From Arctopsyche grandis (taxonomy: Eukaryota > Arthropoda > Insecta > Trichoptera > Hydropsychidae): DNA of 64,000 bases. Each line of letters begins with the position of its first letter. Position 1 is the first letter of the stretch. Shown piece by piece: positions 37,688 through 50,400 of this stretch. Location: positions 26,801,206 through 26,865,205 of the forward strand of contig NC_135360.1 in assembly GCF_051622035.1 (NCBI RefSeq). The letters are read 5' to 3'. Under the pieces are notes generated by a model that searched no databases, was not told where the DNA came from, and was given only the letters and a program-made list of their open reading frames with translations. Made by a program: the position numbers and the translations under genes.

Positions 37688-38456
37688 CTATGAGACAGAT
37701 ATGACCTTATTGGAATTGTTGGGATTGTTTGTGGAAGTTGAACTAGATGTTGATTTCGATTTTCCGTTGCTGCCCCCACTGCTGCCCACACCGTTCGATG
37801 TGCCGCCGTTTCCCGATCTCGGCACGTCGTTTAGCAGATGCTGTCCGAAGCCACCCATAGCATTCCTCGTGTAATCACTCAACAGAGGACTATTCGAAGT
37901 GGACGGCACGGCTTTGCTAAAGTCGGGGGAGAACGGTAGCAGCGGAGATGACAGATTGGTCGCCGAGTTCGATCGCAGCGCGGCCAAATGCGATAGGTTC
38001 AAACTGCTGAGACCGCAGGATCTGCTCGTCAGTCTATTTACACTTAGGGGATTGTTCGCATCACGAGGGTTCGTTCCGACTGGTAGGCGGGGTGTGGGTG
38101 CGTGAGGGGCTGAACTGGGCTGACCGGGCGTGGGAGGTTTCAGTTGTATCTGATCGTTCATCATGTCTAAAGGAGGCAGAGGAGATGGTAGAGCTCGAGC
38201 TGCAGGACTTGCTAAGCTCGCCGGACTCGGCAGCAGTGCACTAGGACTCGTCAGTGAACTCAATGCTGATAGAGCCGGACTGCTGAGAGAGCCGTCGCGG
38301 TCTCTCACCGACGAGGAATCCGAGTCGCTGCCCGCATCGCCGTCGTCTCCATCCATGTCGCCGTCATTATCAACGTCATCTCCTTCAGAGGGTGGGGGAC
38401 AGCCTCCGCATGCCGCCGCTAGTGCTTCCATGTATCTGATGCATTTTTTCTTGCGT
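37688..38456 (-). CDS. pan: pan exon I (end of C-clamp and long C-terminal tail)
   Basis: 769 nt, ending in TAG. It begins [13 protein letters not shown], which supplies the last C-clamp cysteine. Next comes an acidic run ([15 protein letters not shown]), then about 200 residues rich in Ser, Pro, Ala and Leu, and a Ser/Gly/Asn/Thr-rich end ([16 protein letters not shown]). The tail looks disordered. No perfect PxDLS CtBP motif is visible. Acceptor AATTTTAG. The 3' UTR continues toward lower coordinates. Confidence 0.95.
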
Positions 38457-41400
38457 CTAAAATTATAAAAAGGCGCACAATTAAACCGTGATACTCGTTT
38501 ATAACGAAAATATATGTATATGTATGAACGCATAGAAACCCACTTGTCAATAATACAATAAAATATCAAATCAAATATATACTAACAAATAACATTATCA
38601 AAAAAATAATATAACAGTGTTGAATATATATTATATATAAAAATATGCTAAAATTCGCTACTGAAATTAAAACATTTAACATAACACACACTAATGCATC
38701 TATTTCAATAGTATATTTCTTCAGTTCTATTATATATTTATATATACAATGAAATTTTTCAGAAATTGAATTATAAGCAAGACGTGAACTTTTCAAGATT
38801 CAAATTTTTAATTTACATGCCAATTTCTTACAAACTTTTCAGGAATAAAATCTTAAGCTGTTAAGTTTTCACATTTCGTTAAAGTTCCAAGTTTGAAAAA
38901 TTTAATTGTAATATTAAACAAAATGACACATGAAAAAATACGTATAATAATTAAATAATTATAAATTTAATATTTTTATTGTATTTTTTTTAGTAAATTA
39001 ATAAAATTATATAATTTTATCTTAAGTTTTCAAAACAAATGCTGTGGATTATTTGTTTTAGTTAATTTAATCTTAATTTTTCACATTTCGTTGAAGTTCC
39101 AATTATGAAAAATTTCACTGTAATATTTAACAAAATTACAAATGAAAAAATATGTATAATATAAACAATTGGAAAAAAACTTAAGGTATTTTTGTACATA
39201 AAATAAATATAATTTTAACATTTATTTTTGTCAAAGAACATAAAAACAAACATGCAAAATTCAAGCTTTAAAAGTTAGCAAATTTGTATTCCATATAATA
39301 TTCAAAATATATTGAAATCATTAATGAACAAAAAATATTTTAATACCGTAGTAAAAAAATGATTATAAACTCGGATAAAATTGTACAATAAACAATCTTG
39401 AGTCAATATAATTTTAAAAAAATATAAAAAAATTAATAAATTATAATTATAATGTGTAAAAAATAATAAAAATATGCTTCTCAACACATGCAAAAAGAAA
39501 ATTGAATTATTTGAAGCTTATGAAGCTTTGTAACAAAGCGTTTAGCAGCAAAATTATAATTATTGAATATAAAGAATAAGAAACAGCCAAAACAATGGAT
39601 CGTGTCCATGAAAAACTTACTACATACAATAGATTAGCAAATTGTAAAAAAAATTAAGGAACGTATTAAAATATAAAATGGCTTAAACATCAAATCAAAG
39701 CAAGTACAATGTTAATTAGTTATATATATATATAAAAAACAACTGAAAAAAAAAACAATTCAAAGGATATCTTTAGTCAGTCGATTAAACATCTTGTAAA
39801 GCGAAAAACAAACTACCAAAAAGAAAAAAATCATGACAAACATTCAACGACAAAAAAATAGTTGCACACACTCACACAAAATAATCTAGACTTTGTACCA
39901 ACTTTTAAATTCAGTTTATTGAATATTTGCAGCAAAATAGAGTTCAGATGAAGGGTCAGAGAATTTGAAAATTGGCACAAATTTAATATTTAGTCAAAGA
40001 TACAATTCATGAAAGTCGTCGTTGGTGGCGTGCAACTGACCAAAAATATATCAGCGGGCATGGCCCGATCAGGCCGCCACTAAAGATCCACGTAAGTAGG
40101 CTCCTGCGGAGAGCCAAGCAGTGTTGGCGGGGCACCCGGTGGCCGCAGCAATCCAAGTGGCCCCGTTCCCGCCCCTACACTCGCAGCCAACATCACATTA
40201 CTCGACTCTGGACTGCAAACGGCCATTACCCCAATCGTTTTCAATGTTAATGTATTTTTCATTTTATTTAAATTTGATTTAATTTTAAATTAAACAAAAA
40301 GAAACAAGAGACAAAATAAAAACGGTCAATACAATAACATCATCAAAACATTTATTTCAAAGCCGTCACGGACGATCAAAGAAAAGTCAGGTCCAATTTC
40401 ATCATTACAATATCATTTGGGTAAATGTATAAAAATAAATTGTTTTAAAATTAAAAGGCAAGCACGTAAACGCGTGTGTGTGTATGTGTTAAGAAGAAAT
40501 GTTTGGTAATTGTTACAAATCCGTAAATTGCAATGGTAGGAGCATTTGGTAGATTCCACAACATCACCACCAGATCCAGGAGAGGCAGCAATCATAGGAT
40601 TGAAAAATCATTTTAATACAAATACCAAGTAAAATAAGAGTAGAGAATGTCGCATGTAAAAAAATGCTAAGCTCAAAAATATGTAGTATGTGGGAAATAA
40701 ACATAAAATAAAACGAACAAATCAATAAACTTTTGTAAATAAAATGAGTTGGCAAAATAATTGCACTTTTGTGTTTTTGTATATATTTTACATATCAAAA
40801 AAAAAAAGTGAAATTTTCAGAAAATGTGTCTATTCGATTCACAATTAAAATTATCATTGATTTTATATGCCTATGATTGCTGTTCTCTCAAAAGATATTA
40901 GACAACCTTTTTTTTTTTTTGACACATATTACCATAAAAAAAGCAACCACACTATTTATATATGCAATATCTATTCTAAATTTTCAGAAAAAATATCTCT
41001 AAATTATACTATTCGTTATTTGCAACTATATATCCTAAAAAAATCTATAAATGTAGAAATTCCAAACAAAAATCTTTTGATAGTCGTGTCTTCTATTATC
41101 GTATTATTGACAAGTAGGACCAAAAAGGGAAAATATACAAAATGACTATTGGTTATATAAATTTCAACTTCCATATAATGTTCATAGTGAAAAGACACAT
41201 TTTCTGAATATTTTTAGTTTAAATATATAAATGATAACTAATGTCAATAAGAATCAAACAATCATGGTAACATAATGAGGTATTATTTTTGACAAAACTC
41301 GATTAATCAATTAGATTGGTCCAATCTATGTACGTATTAGTTGTCATATTAATGCAATTAAATAATGAATACTTTAAAATAAATCAGATTGAAATAAAAT

Positions 41401-44400
41401 AACTAAAACCGTTTGAGATAAAATTTTAAACAAAGGACAATGTATAAGAAATGGGCTTGTACATAGTAACATAAAATCTAATAATAATACAAAAAATATG
41501 AATGTCAAAGATGATTCAAAATGTTACCATGAATGAGAATAAACATGTGAAAATTAATAAAAATAAAATTTTTGTAATGAAAGAGTGGTAATTTTTTAAA
41601 CCAATGTGATTTAAAATGCAAGTATGTATTAAAATGCTGCTTAAAATCGGTGAATATGATAATAGTTTTAACAAAAAAAAAAAAATAAGAAAAAATAGAA
41701 ATATATAAAACCAAAGAAACAGAAAAAACAAACATAATCAACAACAAAAAATTAAAATTGCCGAAGTTTGGTGTTCAAAAGAAAATAACAAATAATTAAA
41801 AATATGTAAATGTCAATTACATATAAATATAAAAAAAATAATTTAGTCTTTCCACATATAAACAATACATAGACATCAAAAAATTATATCACTAAACAAA
41901 AATATTATCTCAATGACATAATTTGAACAAATGTTATAATTTTTTTTTAACCGAGCTCGGTGAACTTGTTTAAACAATAATTGTCAATTTAAAAATATTG
42001 AAAGCAATTATATCGTTGAGATAAAATAATAAAATAACCACAATCACATTCATTAGATGTATAGAAAATTATATTAGACGTATAATTTGGCCATCAAATT
42101 TATTATTAAAAAATTGGATTATTTAAATAATTTCCTTCAAACACGTTAAATGAATGTGATTTTTAAATATAAATAAAATCTACAACACAAAATAATGAAA
42201 ATAAATAAGATAGCGATTATTTACCTGCAAGGTTTACACCATTGGCTTTGCTGTTCTAGACCGTACCTGGCACGGCATTTCTTTAGATTATTTCCTGAAA
42301 ACACAACATCCCCAAAATAGGGAGGGTAAGAAAAGATACAAAAATTTTTTCATATTTTAATATAATTAATTCAATATGCAGAAAATTTTCTAATACTTTT
42401 TTCATTAAAATTGAATTGATAAGTAAATAATTTTACATAAATAAAACTTTTCTGCATGAGTTAATTCTGATAAAATATTTTGACTTGTGAATGAAAAATA
42501 TATATACAAATATATATATATATATGTATATAGAATTTAGTTTGGGAGTAAAAATAGTATTTTTTAATTGAAAATTCTAACTAATTGCAATCTGAATGTT
42601 TGGAAAAATGATATTTTAAATCTACGAAATACATTCATATAAAGAGTATATAGAAAAAAAGGGATCTACACTAACAATCCACCCATAATATTATCTAGTT
42701 TGTAAAATCATTCATCGTATGCAAGAAAATTCATAATTATAGATATAATATAATATGTTATTAATATAAAACAATTATAAATACATGCAAAGACACTGAG
42801 CCCATACTAAGCATGCAAAATACAAAATATGTAACTATACAAGTGCTTGAAAATTACACAAGTCTATAATTATTTCAAACTGTTTGGATATTATCATATA
42901 AAAACAATATTTATATATTTTATATTATATTTAATTGAATCAATAAAAATTCCTTGTGTTTTCAAGCAACATATACACATAAAACTAAAATTTAAATGGC
43001 AAATATATGCATATTTAAATCAGAATGTCTTAAAAATATATATTTTGAATATATAACAGACCTTTTTGCTAACGAATAGAAATATGACTAGAATTAATAT
43101 TATTTTTAAAGCATTCTGATTTAAAAAAAAATGAACGAATAAAGGCAGAGATAAAGACAATCGATTTTCAAGAACTACAACTACAAAAATAAATATAAAT
43201 TGCATGTTGCAAAAATGTTAACAACTCCTTTATAATTTAAACGTAAAAAATATTCATCTCATTGAAATTAAAATAAATCTGAATAGAATCAATATAAAAT
43301 TTCATATTTTAAGCACATAGCAGAATAGGTTCGTTAGGATTTATTTTAACAATCTGATAGTGGCCAGCTCAAAATAATTGTCAAAATAAGAGAAGCAAAA
43401 ATCATATTATATATATTATATATATAAATATATATTTATATTATTAAAAAATTACTCTAAAATCCGTCTTCTTGAATTATATATGTAATATATCGCTACC
43501 GCAGGTATATTTCTATGTTTGTACATTTCTTTTTACATGAAACTCTTTCATCATTTACAATCCAAAGCACTTTCAATACTATCCTGTAGAACTACTGATG
43601 TACGACCTGTTAGGTATAAAGCCGTCTCATGCACAGTTCTTCTATACGCATGTGTACAAAATCAAATGATATAATATTATGTGTAACGGTGTATAAAAAT
43701 ATACATGAAAATAAAATACAAATGCCGTGTATGTATTTTTTTTTTTTACATCAGAACGAAAACAAATGAAACAATACTCATTCAATACCTTATATTATAT
43801 TATATTATATCATAGTTCTAATTTCAACTATACGTTAAAATAGACACAAACTCGGGACCTGTGCATTTGTTCAAATTACGATATATATTCACAGGGATCA
43901 AAAATCATATTAATATGCATAACATGCATAAAAATAATTAAATTATGTTTTTGATACACTTTCGTATTGCTTTTATATCAAAATATTTTATAAATCTCTG
44001 GTTACACAATATCAAACCATTCTTTTGAACTCACTCGAATCAAAATTTTGTATTTGATTGATATTTGATGCCCAGTTCTCTACAGAATCTTCTGTTTTTA
44101 TCGTCTTAGTAAAAAGTTATGTCATTGTAATGTCAACAGCTTTGGGTGTTTTATTTTATGTTATTTTTTTTTTGTTTTTGTTTTGATTATGTTTATTTAA
44201 GACCATCGTATTCAACTGAATTTCAATACAAATCAATTACAAAATATGTATGTTTGTAGGAAAAAGGGCAAAATTCCATAAAAAGCAAATAATAGTAGAC
44301 GGACTCGCAAAAGGAAATGAAAAACCGGGACAACCTTTCGATGGGGAACCAATGTTATTCAATCACAACCAAGGAACACAATATAAAATTAAATAATTAT

Positions 44401-47400
44401 AAAAAAAAGCAAAAAAGAAATAGAAATAAGAACTACAAAATCCATGTAACCCACTATATATCTTTAACTCCGTTGTAAATATACTGTTCAGACAAGACTT
44501 TCATATATTGTAATAAAGATGCAAATAATTTACTTCAGCTACTAATTTCCACACTGGATTTTCAACGAAACTAATATTTTCATAAAACGATCAAAGGAAT
44601 GTATGTGGTGGAAATCAGAATCGTACAAAACTGTTTAAATTATCGATTCCGAAGGGAGTAATGGCAGATGGAATGAGGAAGATGTACATAATTTTATTTG
44701 TGTGGATATTCAGGAACATAGATAGAGCTTCTCAATAACATTTGCAAAATATGAATATTAAAATATTAATTTTTCGTGACTTTCGCTGACTGAAAAAATC
44801 GTCAATGGATATGATTAGTTTTGTCATCTTCAAAAACAAAAGAAAAGTATACACAAATATTGAAATAATAATATATTGAAAAATAAAAAATAAATAAATA
44901 AACAACACCCCCAAAGTATCAATCTAAATTCGGTCAACCAATTATGTATGCAAACGTAACCATGAGCAACGCAAATGAAATTCATCATCATAATACATAA
45001 TTATCCTGATAAAATCATGCGTGTTCGGAAAAAAATAAGAATGCTTCATATGTTAAGGGGGCCATCATCAGACTTTTCGATATGCTTTCTTTCAAGATGT
45101 GCTATACAATATAAATCCTTAGTGTGATATACATCGTCAAAGATAAGAATAGTCTACTTCAGATGCAGAAGCGAAATGCTAAGAAAAACTACATTTTTGA
45201 TGAGAGGCGCTCAATGGATTGTGGGAGTTGGACCGAGGAGGTGGACGGGACGGGATGTAAAAGTGGTGAAAAGGTACGGCATAAAGAGCTGCGGGAAATT
45301 GGTGGGGCAGTACCTCCATCGGTTGTCTCCTGTTTTCGCTTCCTCTTCTTGCCCCTTTGAGTGTTAGCCCTAGAAGACCAATCTGGGTAAAGTTGCATGT
45401 GCAGCTGCCTTTCCCTGCGCGCTAGCTCGTAATACTTGGCTTGTTCCTCACGACCCAGCGCATGCCACTGTAAGCGGCGTATTATATGAAAACAAACAGA
45501 TAAGAATACCTGTCGTTGAAAACTAAATCTACTCAAATTATATTCGCATTATCAGACAAAACTGATAAATCATAAATGTATCAATAGTCATCAGTGACAT
45601 TACTAAAATTACATCATCAATTTTTATCTCATTTCGGATACAAGGCATAATTTTCTTTTCCAGTTGATTCGATTTACTCGTGTACATTAAGTAGTGGCAA
45701 TTGTCAAATACAATATATATACACGACAGGTATTCACAAAACTCGAAGGCAGACGAGACGACCCAATTATATCCATTCGAAGAACGTACCGGAATATATA
45801 AATATATGTGGTGCTAGAAAAACAGCCTTATTTTGTACAAACGTGTCTATACATGGGAAACTTAAACTTGTCACGATATAGATTGGCCAATTGTTATTTA
45901 TCAATATCCTAATGATAACAGGGTATTTTTTTTTTTGTAAAAATTTTGAACCTATTCTGCGGATCACGACGCAATGGTTGTACAATCTAAAGAATTTCAG
46001 TACGCATCTTGAAAACCGATTGTATAATCTTATCTTACAGGTAGGAAATGTGAGGAACTAAAGGGAAACCATCACGATCCACTGACACGTCACACAATAA
46101 CAAAAAGTATAACAGTTACGCGGCACATTGTCTGCAAAAATACAAACACTCAAAAATGCTATCTCTCTCGGTTTGAAAAGCTTGTAACGAGTTATTTTTT
46201 CTACAAGAAACTTTCGACAAATTTAAAAAAAAAACAAGCGTAAAAGTGAAGCAACTTTCGTTTGTATTCTTACAGGCAAAGATGCAAATAACCACCACTC
46301 TATTATATAAAAGACTTTTAAAAGTGAAAAGATTTTGCAGTAAATAGATGGTTCAAATGCAATTTGAGATAAAATAACGAGTGTTAAAAAACAAACAGCC
46401 CCAAAACTGTTCTGTGAATATCTTAAGTTTAACAGCTGCTTTTCTAGCACAATGTGTCGGTGCAGTGATATTAAGTCACTCCAGTCCAATTTTGATTCCA
46501 TTTGTAGAACGAGTCCCAAAAATATACACAAGTTACAAAAGATATAAGCCGCAACCATCTCAGCGGTGGATCAAGTGAGATTCCCATTTTTGAGATACAA
46601 ACTAGCACAAAACAACAGAGATAGAGACAATACACACTTTTTTTGGTGGAAATACTTAAATTAAATATGATTGAATGATTTGGGATCCAAAAAGGATTAG
46701 GAATTTGTTATATAAGTGTAGAATAGATATACCCAGTTTGATTATCGTACGATGGAACATATTTGTATAGTATTTTAGAATTGTGATATTCCTCAAAGGT
46801 ACTTTTTTTTTAATTTTGCAAGGCTTTCAGGCCTTCATTTATCCATCGCACGATTATAGGTGATGAATCCCAAAATAAATTACATGAACGGGTTAAAAAC
46901 GTTGAGGAGTAGGAAACAATGGGTTAGTTAATCGGATTTGTTATTTGTTCGTTTGTTCTGTGACGTGCAGCTAGCCTATACCTCCTAGGTCGGCCGGACT
47001 GCGTTCCTTTTTCCGTTTTTTCTTTTTGGAACCATAACCATAGTTGTCTCTGGCGCTCCACCCTGGATACAATTGCATGTGAATCTGCCTCTCTTGGCGA
47101 GCCTTCTCGTAGTATTTAGCCTGTTCATCCCGACTTAGAGAGTGCCACTGTGTAGAGCGAGTGGTAAATAATTTTGATTTTGATCAATAAAATTTTTCAC
47201 ACACCTTAAAATAATTGCCTCAAAACGCATGATTTTTATTCTGGTTCAAAACATTGATAAAAAATTCCCTTTTCACAAAATCGCAATAGTCACATTGAAA
47301 TTTTGAACATACCAAACTTCAAATCACTCAAGTACATAAAATGCATCGAAAAATTGGGATTGTATCATGCTTATAATTTTTTTTTTTTTACAGATGATTA

Positions 47401-50400
47401 TAAAAAAAGATAATTTAGTCTTTGAATGATGAATCGACAAGGATACATTTATAGCATTAATCAATTTTGGACGTGAGAATCTTTTATCTGATAATTAACT
47501 TAAATCTAGTTAATTCCGTACTAGTACCTTTTATAATGGAAAACATTTAAAATAAAAAAAGAACACTTTATATTATACTAAAATCATAATAAAAAAATTA
47601 AAACAAAGGAAAAATCTGGAAATAGTCTGAATACCTAAACTTGAAGAAAAAAAATTGAAGAATAGGACCATTTATTGCCACACTGAATTTATATCGCTAG
47701 CGTGATATCTAAATTCATATCTTCGATTAAAATGAAAATAAAGAGCCATATTTAAGAACATTGATAAAATGCGTGTAAAACTCACCCGTCTGCCTAAAAT
47801 TTGATTGATTGCTGCGCTCTCCTTCAGCGTGCACTCGGCTACTACTTTCGCACGCATTTCCTTCATGTATAACATGAAGGCGTTCAGCGGCTTCTTGATA
47901 TGTGGTTTCTTGGTTTTATCATTAGAATGAGGTCCACCTGAACCGGGCGCCGGAGTTCCGGGTGTACCCGGAGCACTGCCGGGACCCCCTGTACTGCCGT
48001 CTCCACTCTTGTCGTGCGAACCTGACGAAGACTTATCTAAACCCCTGAAAACAAATAAATGAAACATCAATATTTCGATTTTCATACAACGGAAAAGTTT
48101 ATTTACAGTCGAAACTAATGGCATTAGCGGTATTGTTTAGAAATGTAGACTAGTCCAAAATAGAATAGGAAATATTTAGGAACACACATGATTAAGAGAT
48201 GAGGCATGTAAAGGAAGCATGTGTTCCAACGAAGGGTATCAATTATAGACATCGTTGACACAACACACAATTTTATACCAGTAATACAGACATTCTATAA
48301 AATTCCCAGACAATTACCGTGTAGTAATAAAATGCACAACTTCCTTAATTTCAACAAACTTTGTAGATAGAATTCCAATAACAAAGTTGTTGAAACTGCA
48401 AGTAATATTTTATTTTACATAGATATATAACAGGTAGACCCCAATGCGCCTTCCTAGACAATGAATTACAAACATTGCAGCATTTTTATTACATAAATCG
48501 CTGTATTTCGAGAGGCTGAAGTGCACGAAATTAACAATTAATTAATCCATAGAAACATCTATGGATTTAGACTTGTACATAAATTTTTACATATTGTACA
48601 TAAATCAAAATCAGATATTTGTGACAGCGGGTAGGATGATTTTTGCCAATTTGATGGAGGAACCGTTTCAACAATGAAATCAGATAAATTGGCAAACTCT
48701 GATAAGAAACGATCAACTTGGAGTCACAAATATTCAAGTCTGTCCAGCAGTATTAAAAAGAGTAGCACGGGATCGAACCCGGTAACCTCTCGGTGCTAAA
48801 CCATACTGCTGGCTGGGTACCATGATATGCATACATATTAAGGTACCCACTAAAAGAAAAAACAACGAGAAGTTTTAATCAATCTTTACAGACATTCTTA
48901 TCTTCAGAATTCTTACCCCACAAATACATATGAATTATTTAGAAATTTTATAAAATGCTGTAAAACAAAATATGCAATACTAAAGCAGAATATTGCAAAA
49001 AGTCATAAATGTGTGATAAATATATATATACAGAATGCTAAAATGAGGCAAATTGCGTTCGAGAATGTAAAAAATGCACGTTTTTGGTGTATTAAATTGG
49101 TCCCGGCTAATTTTCTCCCAGTAAATCCACCCAAAACGAGCAAACCTGTTAAAATTTGACAATTGGACCCCAACTTTCGGAACATTACGACGTGTAGAGT
49201 TGTAAATTCAGTCGCGTATGAGGAGGCGCAGGCGCCAGACTTCGTTGTCTTCAAAACGTCGGTCACAACATTTTTATTTACGACTTACTGAAATCTAAAT
49301 ATAAAGTCCCGCAACACGACTGCTGAGCTTCTCAGAATACCATTTGGAGCTTTGCTGGGAAGCTTTTTATACAAATAGCCAGCTTCCTCCACTGTCCAAA
49401 CAATGCATTCGAGAAATTATCGAATTTCCTCCCCACATCAAGCCACCACCCATTCTGTAAATTGAACATAAATACTTCTGATATGTATATATAACGGAAT
49501 GAGAGTACCCCAACTTTTAGGACCGAAATCGTATTTTCTATCTTGAAAACTTTTCAATGAAGCCCGATCTACGCGACGGGGGTTATATACACGTTTTAAA
49601 AGCCAGATGAAAAATATTTGTTCTTGTCAGCACATTTGTTTGTAAAGAAATATATACGCCATGAAACACGATGTGTGCCACGTGCCGGTCCGCGTGCCCC
49701 CCCCTACACACCATCAAAATATTTTAAAACAGTGCCGAAACACAAACGGTTCAAATTTAATACGGTACATAGCAATTTTTCGGTGGCGAATTCGGTTTAT
49801 GTATTTACGAAAAAATAAAATGGTCAAAATGGCGCTGTAAACGTCTTGGAGATCTATCGTCGTCGGCGGTTGGGAACTTCACCGGTTTGTAATGGCGTTG
49901 ATGGTTGTATGGGTTGTGTCGAGACAAGTGTGGCTAAGTCATAAAGCCGTCAATTATACGATGAAAAGTTCTTAGCACGTTTATATTTTTAATAGTCTGG
50001 CTATTGAGAATGAAACGTTGGTGGTAATTTACATGTCCAATGTAAATATTTCGTGAGTTTGATTGGTCTATTCGTATGAGAGCTTTGACACTTAATGTTG
50101 TATTATACACTTAAAAGATGATAATATATGTGTGTATGGGGTATAAGATTAACGTCAAAATTTAATCGTAAATCACAAATAAAACGTTTCGATATGAGAA
50201 GAATTTTACTAAGAAGACCTGTTAGAAATTTTAATGTTTGAAACAACATTAACGTAGGTCGGAACCTTCATCGGAGTAAGACCTGATCTTACTATAATGT
50301 AATCAATCAAACTATTGGTTACGAAAAAGACCAAACCCCCCCCCCCCCCTCCCACCGGAGTGTTTTCGGTGGTTTTATCCTTGTATTGATATATGTTTGA

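Noticed and set aside
37899-38468. Plus-strand frames of 68 and 101 codons
   Set aside because: Shadows of the pan C-terminal exon. Low-complexity composition, no homology.
41505-41747. Phe-rich minus-strand frames in pan intron
   Set aside because: Products of A-rich DNA; no coding signal.
46223-46558. 111-codon hydrophobic minus-strand frame between the alternative HMG exons
   Set aside because: Briefly considered as a chemoreceptor-like remnant, but AT-rich sequence gives hydrophobic frames by chance and no motif is present.
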